64,000 nt of DNA from Liolophura sinensis (GCF_032854445.1 NC_088296.1:6501435-6565434), one strand, 5' to 3'. Numbered from the stretch's first letter, positions 11,801-24,012 are shown. The notes: generated from the letters alone by a model not told the origin. Made by a program: numbers and translations.

Positions 11801-14310
11801 CAGTTTGTATTAGTTGACAGTTCCGGTTTTATAATACCTGGCAGATCACATTTTACAATGATTGACTGTCTACAGTTGGTATTGGTTGACAGTTCTGGTT
11901 TTATAATGATTGGCAGATCACATTTTACAATGATGGACTGTTCATAGTTTTAATTGGTTGACAGTTTATGTTTTATAATAATTGGCAGATCACATTTTAC
12001 AATGATTGGCCGATCACAGTTTGTATTGGTGTACAGTGCAGGTTTTATAATGATTGGCAGATCACATTTTAGAATGATTGACTGTTCACAGTTTGTAATG
12101 GTTGACAGTGCAGGTTTTATAATGATTGGCAGATCGCATTTGACAATAATAGACTGTTCACAATTTGTATTGGATGACAGTGCAGGTTTTATAATGATTG
12201 GCAGATCGCATTTGACAATAATAGACTGTTCACAGTTTGTATTGGTTGACAGTGCAGGTTTTATAATAATTGGCAGATCACATTTTACAATTATTGACTG
12301 TTAACAGTTTGTATTGGTTGACAGTTCAGGTTTTATAATGATTGGCAGATCACATTTTACAATAATTGGCTGTTCACAGTTTATATTGGTTGATAGTTCA
12401 GGTTTTATAATGATTAGCACATCACATTTTACAATGATTAGCTGTTCACAGTTTGTGTTGGTTAATAGTTCCGGTTTTATAATGATTGGCAGATCACATT
12501 TTACAATGATTAGCTGTTCACAGTTTGTATTAGTTGACAGTTCCGGTTTTATAATAAATGGCAGATCACATTTTACAATGATTGACTGTCTACAGTTGGT
12601 ATTGGTTGACAGTTCTGGTTTTATAATGATTGGCAGATCACATTTTACAATGATGGACTGTTCATAGTTTTAATTGGTTGACAGTTTATGTTTTATAATA
12701 ATTGGCAGATCACATTTTACAATGATTGGCCGATCACAGTTTGTATTGGTGTACAGTGCAGGTTTTATAATGATTGGCAGATCACATTTTACAATGATTG
12801 ACTGTTCACAGTTTGTAATGGTTGACAGTACAGGTTTTATAATGATTGGCAGATCGCATTTGACAATAATAGACTGTTCACAGTTCTGTATGGGTTGATA
12901 GTTCCGGTTTTATAATGATTGGCAGATCACATTTTACAATGATTGACTGTTCACAGTTTGTATTGGTTGACAGTTTAAGTTTTTTAATCATTGTCAAATC
13001 ACATTTTACAATAATTGGCAGATCACAGTTTGTATTGGTGTACAGTTCAGATTTTATAACGATTGGCATATCACATTTTACAATGATTGACTGTTCACAG
13101 TTTGTATTGGTTGACGGTTCAAATATTTTAATGATTGGAAAGTCACATTTTGCAATGATTGGCCGATTTTAGTTTGTATTGGTTGATAGTTCAGATTTTA
13201 TAATAATTGGCAGATCACATTTTACAATGATTGACTGTTCACAGTTTGTATTGGTTGACAATTGAGGTTTTATAATGATTTGCAGATCGCATTTGACAAT
13301 AATAGACTGTTCACAGTTCTGTATGGGTTGATAGTTCCGGTTTTATAATGATTGGCAGATCACATTTTACAATGGCTGACTGTTCACATTTTGTATTAGT
13401 TGACAGTTCAGGTTTCATAATGACTGGCACATCACATTTTACAATTATTGACTGTTCACAGTTTGTATTGGTTGACAGTTCAGGTTTTATAATAACTGGC
13501 AGATCACGTTTTACATTGATTGACTGTTTACAGTTTGTATTGGTTGACAGTTTATGTTTTATAATAATTGGCAGATCACATTTTACAATGATTGACTGTT
13601 CACAGTTTGTAATGGTTGATATTTCGGGTTTTATAATAATTGGCAGATCACATTTTACAATGATTGGCTGTCCACAGTTTGCATTGGTTGACACTTCAGG
13701 TTTTATAATGATTGGCACATCACATTTTACAATCATTGACTGTTCACAGTTTGTATTGGTTGATAGTTCAGGTTTTATAATAATTGGCAGATCACATTTT
13801 ACAATGATTGCCTGTTTACGGTTTGTATTGGTTGACTGTTCCGGTTTTATAATGATTGGCAGATCACATTTTACAATGATTGACTGTTCACAGTTTGTAT
13901 TGGTTGACGGTTCTGGTTTTATAATAATTGGCAAATCACATTTTACAATGATTGGCCGATCACAGTTTGTATTAGTTGACAGTTCTGGTTTTATATTAAT
14001 TGGCAGATCACATTTTACAATAATTGACTGTTCACAGTTTGTATTGGTTAACAGTTCAGTTTATAAAATATTTGGCAGATCACATTTTACGATAATTGGC
14101 AGATTACAGTTTGATTTGGTGTACAGTTCAAATTTTATAACGATTGGCAGATCACATTTTAGAATGATTGACTGTTCACAGTTTGTATTGGTTGACGGTT
14201 CAAGTTTTTTAATGATTGGCAGATTATATTTTACAATAATTGGCAGATAACAGTTTGTATTAGTTCACATGGTATAATGATTAGCAGTATAGATTTCTAC
14301 TATGATACTG
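8863..14310. repeat. Large satellite: 24-bp monomers organised as 72-bp trimers
   Basis: The 72-bp unit consists of three related 24-mers: ggcagatcacattttacaat+gatt, gactgttcacagtttgtatt+ggtt and gacagttccggttttataat+aatt. About 75 trimers lie in tandem. Because 72 is divisible by three and the unit lacks stops, long frames open on both strands (8977-10431 plus, 8910-10259 minus); they repeat a 24-residue motif and are not evidence of a protein. The left part (to about 9900) is most uniform. Sequence types alternate after that, and the right end (from about 14040) decays. Confidence 0.95.
11341..12880. repeat. 720-bp tandem duplication inside the satellite
   Basis: Landmark variants recur exactly 720 bp apart: ttaacagttt at 11581 and 12301, and ttcatagttt at 11941 and 12661. 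720 equals ten 72-bp trimers. The same landmarks also occur 1153 bp earlier (10428 and 10788), and ctgtatgggttgatag recurs from 10936 at 12881 (1945 bp on). The large copies are nearly identical, so these are recent unequal exchanges. Confidence 0.9.
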
Positions 14311-15340
14311 ATTCTAAAGTGAAACCATTGTCTTCCAGAATGGTGATCTTTGGGCATTTTATTATTTTTTTTTATTTTTTCCAGTATATCTGTTTTACCC
14401 TGATTTTTTTATCTCCTTGTTTTTAAGAGTTCTTTTTTCACAACTTTTACAACTAATGTAATTGCTTACGCTCGCCATTTTAGTCGCAAATTTCACAAAA
14501 CGCAGACATGTATTACGTATGAATATTCAGTTAAAAGTATTCATGATTTGAATCATACTGTGCCTGCTAATAACGCTCAACTAATTTGTACCGTTAACGA
14601 ATATTAATAATTTATCGGCATTTATTTTTTCTGTTTCTTTTTTTATGCTTTGTTGTTATTGTTACCTTTTTTTGGATTGCATCCCGTTAATTTTGTTGTA
14701 TTTGTCTTTGTTATGAGTATATCAAAATTATTGACGAATTTAATTATTGTCTTTAGTGAGTCTACAAAAAATAATTACGTTATTATTAATATTACGTAAT
14801 ATCAATGTGTCCTCTATTTAACACTTAAACTAGATTTTCAAACTGAAGTTATACACCACACAGCAAGGTTATTTAATTCACTGAATTTTTAATTATGTTT
14901 AATATATTTACATAGATATAGATATGTAAATCAGCCTCTGTTTTCTACAAGCACACCACATGATCTGAACAATTTGCACTGGCAGCAGAAGTGAATATTT
15001 GAAAGAAAAAAATGAACAGGATAAAAAAATAAGAGGATAGTTTTCTAGCGAAGATAGGGTTATGCATGGCCTGTAGATGTCTGGTGTATTGATAGAGCTC
15101 AGTACTTTCCACCAGGGGTATAGAGTAGATAGTTCGCTGACAGATCCTGGATGTAGTTTAGATTCTGTACAGGTGAGTCAAAAAGTCCAGATTTTCGTTT
15201 AATGGAAATGGAAGAAAACATAATCTCCAGAAAGAAATCTAACCTCCAATGGCTGAAAATCGATTCTGGAGAAGGGAGGGGCGGGGAGGGTTCACAAGGG
15301 AGAGATAGAGACAGAGAACGACCCGTGGACGCCATTATTT
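14311..15340. other. No gene seen; AT-rich
   Basis: Very AT-rich unique sequence with T-runs. No repeat unit, exon or RNA gene is recognisable. Confidence 0.5.
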
Positions 15341-15499
15341 TGTACGACTATGAACAAAGCGATAGCACAGCCTAAAGCAAAGGTTGGCGGACCGAGCTCC
15401 GGGCATGGGTCAACACGTGGAAGCTGGGTTCGGGGAATAAATGGAGAGAATGTGTCCTCGCCAGGGCACGTTTTCGAAAGTTGGCGTGATCCGTCTAAA

Positions 15500-15700
15500 G
15501 GTTTGGCCAATCTGATTGACATCACAGCATATCCCAAAGACCGGGTTAAACAAATATTTGTAATCGGCTTTCCAAAAGCCACCGACATGTCTCCGATCTC
15601 TAGGGCACGTGACAGCTGAATACCAATCAGCGATGCCGACAGACAGCGACGTGCTATGCAAACGTAATTTCGATTGGCTAGTCGATATATCAAAGCGAAT
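15500..15700. promoter_or_regulatory. CCAAT-box cluster in a GC-richer patch
   Basis: CCAAT at 15507-15511 and 15623-15627 and inverted (ATTGG) at 15673-15677, inside a stretch (15340-15770) clearly richer in G+C than its flanks. NF-Y binds such sites near transcription starts. There is an ATG in YY1-like context 300 bp downstream. This is promoter-like, not proven. Confidence 0.35.
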
Positions 15701-15987
15701 TCAAGTGAAATTTTTTTCGCCTCGGCTTCGTACAATTTTCTTTTTCCATTTCGGTCGTGTTTGAACACTTGTCTAACTGTTCTGTTCTCCTGGAGAGTCT
15801 TTAATTAATTTTTTTCCTGGTCTTCGGAAAATTCACATCTGCCCTTGAGCAGTTGAGATGATCGACTTTTTCACTGAAGTTATATAAATATATTCCTGAC
15901 CTAGATGCGTAGGTAATCCATGGTGAATGGGAATGGGACTGTTTGTGCTGTCTAAGACTCGTTCAAAACCATTCTTCTTTCATCAAG

Positions 15988-16068
15988 ATGGCGTCCTTAT
16001 CTGCAGGTCATTTGTGTAAAAGTTTGCCAGTAATTTTTCACAGGTTTACTCTATCGTGTATAGAGTGA
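15988..16068 (+). CDS. Possible first coding exon or 26-codon ORF at a YY1-like start
   Basis: The start codon lies in caagATGGCGtcc, the classic YY1 site that often overlaps start codons of animal genes. The frame reads MASLSAGHLCK and ends at 16068 after 26 codons. A weak donor (gcag|gtcatt) would end a first exon after MASLSA. The CCAAT cluster lies upstream. Nothing downstream could be joined with confidence. Confidence 0.25.
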   Translation: MASLSAGHLCKSLPVIFHRFTLSCIE

Positions 16069-16212
16069 AAAACTCTTGAGTATGACTAAATCTGATAAAA
16101 TCAAATCCGAAATTAACTATGGAGCTCCACATTTTACTCATGTATTGTTTGAGATACATAATCTTAATCTGTAAATAGATAGTTGTCTCTTATGTGGCAC
16201 CGTAAGTTGAAG

Positions 16213-16366
16213 GGGTGATTTTTTTTATTCATTTGCATGGACAGTTAGACTAAAACCATAACTAAGGTACAACCTCAAAAGTGGCTGGATTTAACAATTT
16301 GCCAATCACCACACTGTCGTCACAGCTCTGGTTTTGATCCCTATGCTCTGGTACATTTTATATAAT
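16213..16366 (+). repeat. Family A interspersed repeat, partial
   Basis: Blocks gcatggacagttagactaaa, accacactgtcgtcac and agctctggttttgatcc match the Family A consensus in order, with several deletions. Confidence 0.65.
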
Positions 16367-16526
16367 ACAATTGATAATAAATGCACGTTGTGTCGTAAAT
16401 AACTTATTTTAGCCACTATAAACTGTTAGCACTGGGACAATAGATATTTGAGGTTAGTACCTCACCGATGTCTGTTATTTAAGCAGGGCAATCCGCTTTC
16501 GCATAGGTGAAGCCACACTCATGTAT

Positions 16527-16778
16527 TTACTTGATTTATTTATTTGATTGGTGTTTTTCGCCGTACTCAAGAATATTTCACTTATACGACGGCGGCCAGC
16601 ATTATGGTGGAAGGAAACCGGGCAGAGCCCGGGGGAAACCCACGACCATCCGCAGGTTGCAGAAGACCTTCCCACGTGCAGCCTCAGCTGGACTTGAACT
16701 CACAGCGACCGCATTGTTGAGAGGCTTCTGGGTCATTACGCTGCACTAGCGCGCTAACCAACTGAGCCACGGAGGCAC
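16527..16778 (-). mobile_element. SINE-A, full-length copy with tRNA-like head
   Basis: On the minus strand it runs from a tRNA-like head (ctccgtggctcagttggtta with box A; box B region tgtgagttcaagtccagctg) through the core (ggatggtcgtgggtttcccc, cataatgctggccgccgtcg) to the tail gtaaaacaccaat-like end and (aaat)n. RNA polymerase III transcription from boxes A and B is what the family is known for. The 80-codon ORF across it is a shadow. Confidence 0.9.
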
Positions 16779-17420
16779 CAAACAAGCATAAAAATAAAAT
16801 AAAATGGATATTTGCTGTCAGTTACGGATTTTTTGTCATTTCTTGGGCTGCCTATTTGTCCCGATTTGATCCAGCCACTAAAACAATGATTTTGATTATA
16901 TACGACGACTGTGACTTCGTGTAGCAGATATGTTCCAGTGTCGGCGATTTCAGCCGGCCAATGTATTCAAAACAGCAACTGGCCACTGTCAGTTCCCCTT
17001 ATTGCAGCAGAAACTTGAACTTTGAACTTGGGACAACCACGTGATGCCGTCCTTCGCGATTATCGCTCGAAATGTTCATTCACGCTTACATGTAAACACC
17101 TTTACTAATTTTATCCAAACTGATATTTCTCTAATTTGATGTAAAGATCATCAAACGTACTAATACCCCCACTATACTATAACAGATAACAAAAAAGTCA
17201 TGATAAACAGTTCTATATATTTCCTTAGTTTTAGATTTTGTATTTCACAATATTTTATTAATAATTTATTATTTGGTTAAAACGTCGTATATTAATTAAT
17301 TAATAAATTAATAATTGAGTTAATTACTCAGTATACAATATACATGAAATAAAAAAAATAATTCACCACTTTTGATAATTACGAGTAGTTGATTTTAACT
17401 CGGCACTTCATGTACCCAGG

Positions 17421-17450
17421 GCGCTTCCGGGATAGCCCATAAGATGGATT
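17421..17450 (+). promoter_or_regulatory. ETS-like site next to an ATG
   Basis: gcgcttccgggat contains the ETS/GABP core CTTCCGG (17424-17430), 14 bp before agATGGAtttg. The frame from that ATG closes after 10 codons. A possible short first exon or upstream ORF, on motif evidence only. Confidence 0.2.
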
Positions 17451-18361
17451 TGTTCGCGAAAGTCACGCTAAAATAGCTAACACTAATATTTTTTGGACAA
17501 TACAATGAGAAATTCGTGTCTGTATTTTGTTTCTATATTTACGTTCCACACTCTGAAAAGCGATTCGGTTTTTATTTCTTATTATTTTCTTATTGATTAT
17601 GAAATAGATTATGTATAACGCAATAATCTGTTACACCAACAAAAGTCTTCTGTTGAAATAACTTAACAAGACTGTGATACAGAACATAATCGTTTGTACT
17701 AAAAAAAGTGTCTTGTACCATTTTTAGTATCAAAACAAAGTAATTTTAGTTTTTAGAGTGTAAATTATATTGGTTTAACCGTCACGTCATCATTGTAATC
17801 ACGTGGAAACATTAAATGCAAGTAATAATAATAATAATATGGGGTAAAAAAATGCTTCAATGGTTCTCCCTGGACGATGAATACGCAGGCGCAGTGTTTA
17901 GCTGCAAAATGAGGAGATTCATCTGCATTCGAGGTCCTTTAATCGATCATACACGGCTGATCCATCTTCCGTGCAGACACCCGCCTAAGGGTCGGCCAGC
18001 CATCTTAATAGAGTTATACGAAGCCCACAATTTCGCTCTTGGACAGGATAGATGGGGTTTAAAGCGCCCACTACATTAGAGGGCACTTTAGTCCATGTCA
18101 TTTACTCTACAGTTAAGTGAATGGGCGGGTTATCCCTTGCTGGCTACTTCTGTGAAATATGAAATTATCCTTAGTTACGCCACGCCCCTGTAGTTAATTC
18201 CGCTCCAGTTGTCAATCACGCTGGCTCCACCCCTTCGTTATTGCGTGCACCGTGATGATTGACGGGTGATTACCGTATCCGGCCTGTAATTCGTTTAGTC
18301 GCTGACAGCTGTCCAAAAACCCTTCACAAGATTACTGCCTACTTTTTTTCCATCCCATCAG

Positions 18362-18550
18362 GTCGTATCCGAAATTTTTGCTACAAATTGTTCTATTCCG
18401 TTCGTTGTTCGAGCCAGGAAATTAAAGTTTAAGAGACTCATCAAGAAGTTTTCCATCCGACACCGTATTCGTCTTAAAATGCTCTGCAGATTTTATCTTT
18501 TGACGCGTGCGCAGAAAGGCAACAACTTCTTTTTAGCGTGTATGCAGTGA
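18362..18550 (+). CDS. Possible terminal exon (62 codons) behind a strong acceptor
   Basis: A long pyrimidine tract and acceptor (ctttttttccatcccatcag) is followed directly by 62 open codons to a TGA. The product is basic in the middle (ARKLKFKRLIKKFS) and has no recognised domain. No upstream exon in phase was identified and no AATAAA was located close by. It could be chance. Confidence 0.2.
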   Translation, partial: VVSEIFATNCSIPFVVRARKLKFKRLIKKFSIRHRIRLKMLCRFYLLTRAQKGNNFFLACMQ

Positions 18551-18666
18551 CTGTAAATGTGTGCTGTTATTAGGTGCATGCAGTGGGTACACGCAGATTT
18601 AGGAAATGCAGGTAATGTGTGGTTTTTGCCTTTCCACTGAATGGTTAAAGGTCATTTGGCTTTCTG

Positions 18667-18667
<1 letters not shown>

Positions 18668-18761
<94 letters not shown>
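18668..18761. repeat. (AT)n microsatellite, about 45 units
   Basis: An uninterrupted AT run with one gt near its right end, abutting the start of the 33-bp array. Confidence 0.98.
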
Positions 18762-19250
18762 CCTGGTACTTGACCTGGTACTTGACTTAGGCTACACCAG
18801 GACGGACCAGGTACTTGAATTAGGCTACACCAGGACGGACCAGGTACTTGACTTAGGCTACACCAGGACGGACCTGGTACTTGACTTACACCCTGATGTT
18901 CCTGGTACCGGTATTTGACTCATACCTCGATGGACCTGGTACATGACTTACACCTGGATGGATCTGGTACGTAATTTACACCTGCATAGACCTGGTACAT
19001 GACCTACACCTCGATGGGCCTGGTACTTTTGTTACATCTTGATGAACCTGGTACTTGATACACCCGGACATACCTAGTTCTGGACTGGCACTCGGATGGA
19101 CCTGTCACCTGACTTACACCTTGATGGACCTTGTACTTGAGTTACACCTCGGTGGACCGGGTATGTAACTTACACCTCGATGGGCCTGTTACTTGATTTA
19201 CACTTAGTTGGACCTGGTACTTGACTACATCAGCAACGAATCTGTTTGTT
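18762..19250. repeat. 33-bp array, diverged left block
   Basis: Three clean copies of the acctggtacttgacttaggc-type unit are followed by degenerate copies (ctggtacttgacttacacct with gatgga variants) to about 19250. This is the same family as the block at 19330-19990, separated by about 80 bp of unique sequence. Confidence 0.85.
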
Positions 19251-19329
19251 TCTACCAGAAGTCTAAGGTTGTTTTACCTTTTAGCTGATTCATTCTTCAA
19301 ACTGAAGAGCAGATATACAGCACTGAAAA

Positions 19330-19990
19330 ATGGACTTAACACTTGACTTAGGCAACACCAGGGCAGACCTGGTACTTGGCTTAGGCTACACCAGGACGGA
19401 CCAGATACTTGACTTAGGCTACACCAGGACGGACCAGGTACTTGGCTTAGGCTACACCAGGACGGACCAGGTACTTGGCTTAGGCTACACCAGGACGGAC
19501 CAGGTACTTGGCTTAGGCTACACCAGGACGGACCTGGTACTTGACTTAGGCTACACCAGGACGGACCTGGCACTTGGCTTAGGCTACACCAGGACGGACC
19601 AAGTGCTTGACTTAGGCTACACCAGGACGGACCAGGTACTTGGCTTAGGCTACACCAGGACGGACCAGGTACTTGGCTTAGGCTACACCAGGACGGACCA
19701 GGTACTTGAATTAGGCTACACCAGGACGGACCAGGTACTTGACTTAGGCTACACCAGGACGGACCTGGTACTTGACTTACACACTGATGTTCCGGGTACC
19801 GGTATTTGACTCATACCTACATGGACCTGGTACATGACATACACCTGGATGGGCCTGGTACTTAATTTACACCTGTATGGATCTGGTACTTGACCTATAC
19901 CTGGATGGTCCTGGTACTTGACTCACACGTGCATGGACCTGACTGGCACCTAGATGGACTTGGTTCTTGACTTACATCTGGATGGAGGGG
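19330..19990. repeat. 33-bp minisatellite, about 14 uniform plus 5 degenerate copies
   Basis: The unit is ggctacaccaggacggacca followed by ggtacttgactta, 33 bp, nearly uniform from 19380 to 19790 and degenerate after it. The period is divisible by three, so a 159-codon plus frame (11-residue repeat [11 protein letters not shown]) and a 99-codon minus frame both stay open. Confidence 0.95.
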
Positions 19991-20390
19991 GCACCCGGAC
20001 CTACAAGGGGGGTGTTACATCGATGATTTACTCTGTACGTGTTAAAGACCGCAAATTACAAAATTGCAGACTCAGTGTACCTAGTTCATTAAAATCAATG
20101 TTAAACAAAATATTAGGTGATGCACAATGTATCTCAAAAAGTACAGTCAGACCATATTGGTGGAAAATAAGTGGTATTCTGGAAATTCCCTGTTGAACCC
20201 CGGAATGTGGAATTGTCAAAGGGTAGCATGTCTGCATTAGCTTGACATGTCTGGTGTTATGCGTGGGCAATATGGGATGAGGCGAAAATGCGTTCAGAAC
20301 TGAAATGGCAGGGGTTACAGTGTTACTCACTGCGTTCTTAATGAAACACTATATGCGTGTTGATAATACTGCAATATCACATTTATGTTA

Positions 20391-20810
20391 TGTGAAACCG
20401 CAACGAAACATATCCTTACCAAACCGCAATAAAACATATCCTTATCAACCCGCAACGAACATTTCCTTACCAAACCGCAAAGAAACATATCCTTACTCAA
20501 CCACAACGAAACATATCCTTACTAAACCGCAATAAAACATATCCTTACCAAACCGCAACGAAACATTTCCTTACCAAACCGCAAAGAAACATATCCTTAC
20601 TAAACCACAACGAAACATATCCTTACCAAACCGCAATAAAACATATCCTTACCAAACCGCAACGAAACATTTCCTTACCAAACCACAAAGAATCATTTCC
20701 TTACTAAACCACAACGAAACATATCCTTACTAAACCACAACGAAACATATCCTTACAAAACCGCAACGAAATATTTCCTTACCAAAATGTAACGAAACAT
20801 AGCAATACAA
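20391..20810. repeat. 26-bp minisatellite, about 16 copies
   Basis: The unit is aaaccgcaacgaaacatatc followed by cttacc. Variants caataaaac and cacaacg alternate. The period is not a multiple of three and no long frame results. Confidence 0.93.
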
Positions 20811-21310
20811 GTGAGTGGCTCATACACTGACCTGTTCTATGTCATGTTTGTTATTTTGGACTGTTTTAGGCTATCACTTGAAGCAAGGAAAAACTGTTAT
20901 TCTCATGGCCTTTTAAAAGCAGGGATTAGAAACAGCATTCTCATTGTATTTAGGGTAATAATTTTGGTAATAGTATTTTACTAATAAACTATTATACTAG
21001 TATTTTAGTAATAAAATATATGGAGGTCAACATCATGATGTGTACAGCTGGTGGTGTTACGTGTCACGGGCAATTGGCAATTTGGCTCGTGACTGTGATT
21101 TTACAGATAGCTGAATTTGGGAGACAACCGTTGAACGACTTAGTACATGTAACACTAAACAGGACAGACAACATAAAAAAGAAGTAAGCATCACTAAAAA
21201 GAACATTTAAACCTGTATGTTAAACAAAAATCCATGTTTTTTTTAACGAATCGAACGCAATGAAATGTTTGAATTGTAAGATGTGCTTCACGTACCTTAT
21301 GGATAATGTG

Positions 21311-21400
21311 TGTCTTCAATGACGTCACACCCATTTATTATGTCTGCAATGATGTCACAAACACTTTGTATGTCTTCAATTACGTCACGTCTAATTTTCT
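21311..21400. promoter_or_regulatory. Three 30-bp tandem units, each with a CRE-like site
   Basis: tgtcttcaat starts at 21311, 21341 (as tgtctgcaat) and 21371, exactly 30 bp apart. Each is followed by a CRE-type octamer: tgacgtca (21320), tgatgtca (21350) and ttacgtca (21380). CREB/ATF proteins bind the first form. This may be a small regulatory array or simply a minisatellite that contains the motif. Confidence 0.5.
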
Positions 21401-21523
21401 GGGACTAAAACAAATGTTTAATGTTATCGAACACAGGCACACGTTGCACCGTTAAACTTTACATAAATGCTATTCAGACCTAAATATAAAAGTGCACAAA
21501 AAATTGTGCTTCGTCATTGGCGA

Positions 21524-21592
21524 AATATTCTTGAGTGCGCCGTAAAACACCAATGAAATAAATAAATAAATAAATACATAAATCATTGGCGA
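21524..21592 (+). mobile_element. SINE-A, 5'-truncated insertion with 10-bp target duplication
   Basis: Only the last part of the SINE is present (ttcttgagtgcgccgtaaaa, then an aaat tail). It is flanked by tcattggcga at 21514-21523 and 21593-21602. The truncation plus target-site duplication shows target-primed retroposition. Confidence 0.88.
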
Positions 21593-21739
21593 CAACACAT
21601 TATCAAAATGTCCGAAAAGAACTACCTTACAATGTGCAAATCTCACTACATTTAATTCAGTGAAGAAACAAAATTCTAAAACGGGAAGATTTAAAAGTAT
21701 TTTTCACACACAATGGGAAATGGTCTTTTCACAGATGCT

Positions 21740-21830
21740 TACTGGCTCTGTCCGGTTTCCTCCCACCATAATACTTGTGGCTGTCATATAAGTGAAATAT
21801 TCTTGAATACGGCTTAAATCACCAACCAAA
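21740..21830 (+). mobile_element. SINE-A, 3' fragment
   Basis: ctctgtccggtttcctccca, then tataagtgaaatattcttga and ttaaatcaccaacc match the 3' half of SINE-A. No clear target duplication. Confidence 0.75.
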
Positions 21831-22611
21831 TACTCAACCTGGTAAAACTACGCTGTAAAGTGGTATAAGTTCCTAAGTCTTGCTTTTTACCACTTTTACA
21901 GGCCGCTCTGAGTTGGCGGGGGCCCAAACAGTTTACCAGTACTACCAAAAGCGCCCCCTGGCGTCGCCAGTGGATGAGAAAAAGGTAGAGCTTATCTAGT
22001 CATGCAAAGGGTGAAAAAAGAGTAATTTATTTACGTGTTTTAGCTCAAACTGACAGTCGAGTTTACAAAGTTCCATTGTTAATTCATCCGGCACGGGCCC
22101 ATCGTCTGCCCACCGGGTGGAATCAATCAGAGGATCGAGGAAAGTTTCGGAAAGGACTGATTGCTGTCAGAATATTTAAAATGGTTAACAACGCCAAATG
22201 GGCCTGTATATAACTTTGATCGAATTCACATTCCAAAACCTCTCTTCTTTTTTAGACGACCTAAAACCTGTTCTTTTGCGTCTGTTATACATTATTGTCA
22301 AGTCTTAAGCTTTTCTGTTGGCAGCAATTCGGATAGGTAGCAATTGCCTTTGCTTGAATTTGGTACAGGGCCGCTACAGCAACTGACTTATATATAAACG
22401 TTTCCAAAACATAGAAAAATCTTTATTACGTCTATAATCATCCACTTTTCTCTCTATCTTTTTGGCTTGTTTTCATTCTAAACTCGGTGTATGTGCACCT
22501 AAAGTTACCTATTCAAGGCTCCTTGTGCCCTGCGTCATTAACCACCAGTCAACGACCCACCCCCTGACAGCTTATTGTGGCTGTCATATCCGACACTTCT
22601 GTTACATTCCC
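21831..22611. other. No gene seen
   Basis: Unique sequence with a GC-richer patch at 21900-21990. A strong pyrimidine tract ending in tttttttag near 22255 is followed by frames that close within 27 codons and have no donor. Confidence 0.4.
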
Positions 22612-23105
22612 AAAAGGTGTAACAACAAAGCACAAGCTTACACATCATTTCAACCAATCAGTCATCTCGTCGTCGCTTTGTTTTCTAACACTGCTTATAA
22701 TGATATCTCAAAGCGGTAGGAACAAAACAGTGCTTAAATGTTCTTGCACATTGCTCAGAAGCAGTAGCAACGATACACCTGCTGACAAATTGCTCAAAAA
22801 CAGTCACAACAAAATTGTTTGTTAATTAGGCATTGCTTAAAAATAGAGACAGCAAAATGTGTGCTTACACATTTCTCGAAAGAGGTAACCAGAAACAATT
22901 TGCTTACACGTTGTTTAAAATCAATAACAACAAAACATGTGCTTAGACTTTGCCCAAACAACTAACATCAAAACAAGTGCTTATACATTGCTCAAAAACT
23001 GTAACAACAAAAAAATGTGCTTGCACATTGCTCACAAGCAGCAGCAACAATACGCCTCCTTACAAATTGCTCAAAAACAGTCACAACAAATCAAATTACG
23101 GCACT
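22612..23105. repeat. About 40-bp degenerate minisatellite
   Basis: Repeats around gtgcttacacattgctcaaa followed by aacagtaacaacaaaa, roughly 39-45 bp apart and about 12 copies, with frequent indels. Two overlapping plus frames in it are by-products. Confidence 0.8.
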
Positions 23106-23717
23106 CACAAATGGTTCATGAACCACGGCATCTAGCGTTTGTAACTGTTTCAATCCCTAATATTCGTTGTATGCACATTGTCCTCTTAAACCAATTGTTG
23201 TCCAGAATCTGAAAAAAAAGAGAAAAGAAAAGAAAAAATGCTCGCTGTTAATGAATCGAATAACTTAAGATAACCATATATGTTCTTAAGACAGCAGTTC
23301 ATTCCTTTGTTCCAGAGCGTGAAGCTATTAACATTCCTCTTTTTTAAATCTCAACATTACTTTTGCCTTTTTCTCATCTAAACATATTCAGCCTCTCATA
23401 CATTGTCGAGGTGTTTAGTGCGCTAATCGTATAATTGCATTTTCTCTCGGGGCGAAGGAGAACGGTTTCTTCAAAACGCAAGGGAAATTAAGATCGAAAA
23501 TGAAAGTTGCATTTCCTGTTGGCAGCGAGCTGTCCCTGCGGTCTTGGTCACCAGACGGAATGTACAATACATAAAAAATAAAGATGAACGAGATTCTATT
23601 TTGTGTATTCTTTCTCTGTTTTAAGACTGTGCATTTTTTTAGTCATTTCTATATTGATATATTATTCTCTTTTCTAAACCTTGCCTTCATAAACCTGATA
23701 GTAATCAATGGTCTCTG

Positions 23718-24012
23718 GGTTTTGTAAATAATGAATCTGTAACAATCCATAATGTAAATAATGAATCTGTAACAATCCATAATGTAAATAATGAATCTGT
23801 AACAATCTATAATGGAAATAATGAATCTGTATCAATCCATAATGGAAATAATGAATCTGTATCAATCCATAATGGAAATAATGAATTTGTAACAATCCAC
23901 AATGGAAATAATGAATCTGTAACAATCTATAATGGAAATAATGAATCTGTAACAATCTAATCTGTAACAATCTATAATGGAAATAATGAATCTGTAACAA
24001 TCTATAATGGAA
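23718..24012. repeat. 30-bp minisatellite, about 10 copies
   Basis: The unit is aataatgaatctgtaacaat followed by ccataatgga, very uniform with one deleted copy near 23958. The minus strand is open across it (119 codons, repeat LLQIHYFHYR) because of the period. Confidence 0.95.

Noticed and set aside
8863-14310. CRISPR-like direct repeats
   Set aside because: Units are contiguous with no unique spacers, and the DNA is eukaryotic in character.
15292-15768. 158-codon minus-strand ORF
   Set aside because: Lies in a GC-richer promoter-like patch where stops are fewer. Frames of 83 codons (minus) and 89 codons (plus) overlap it. No recognisable domain.
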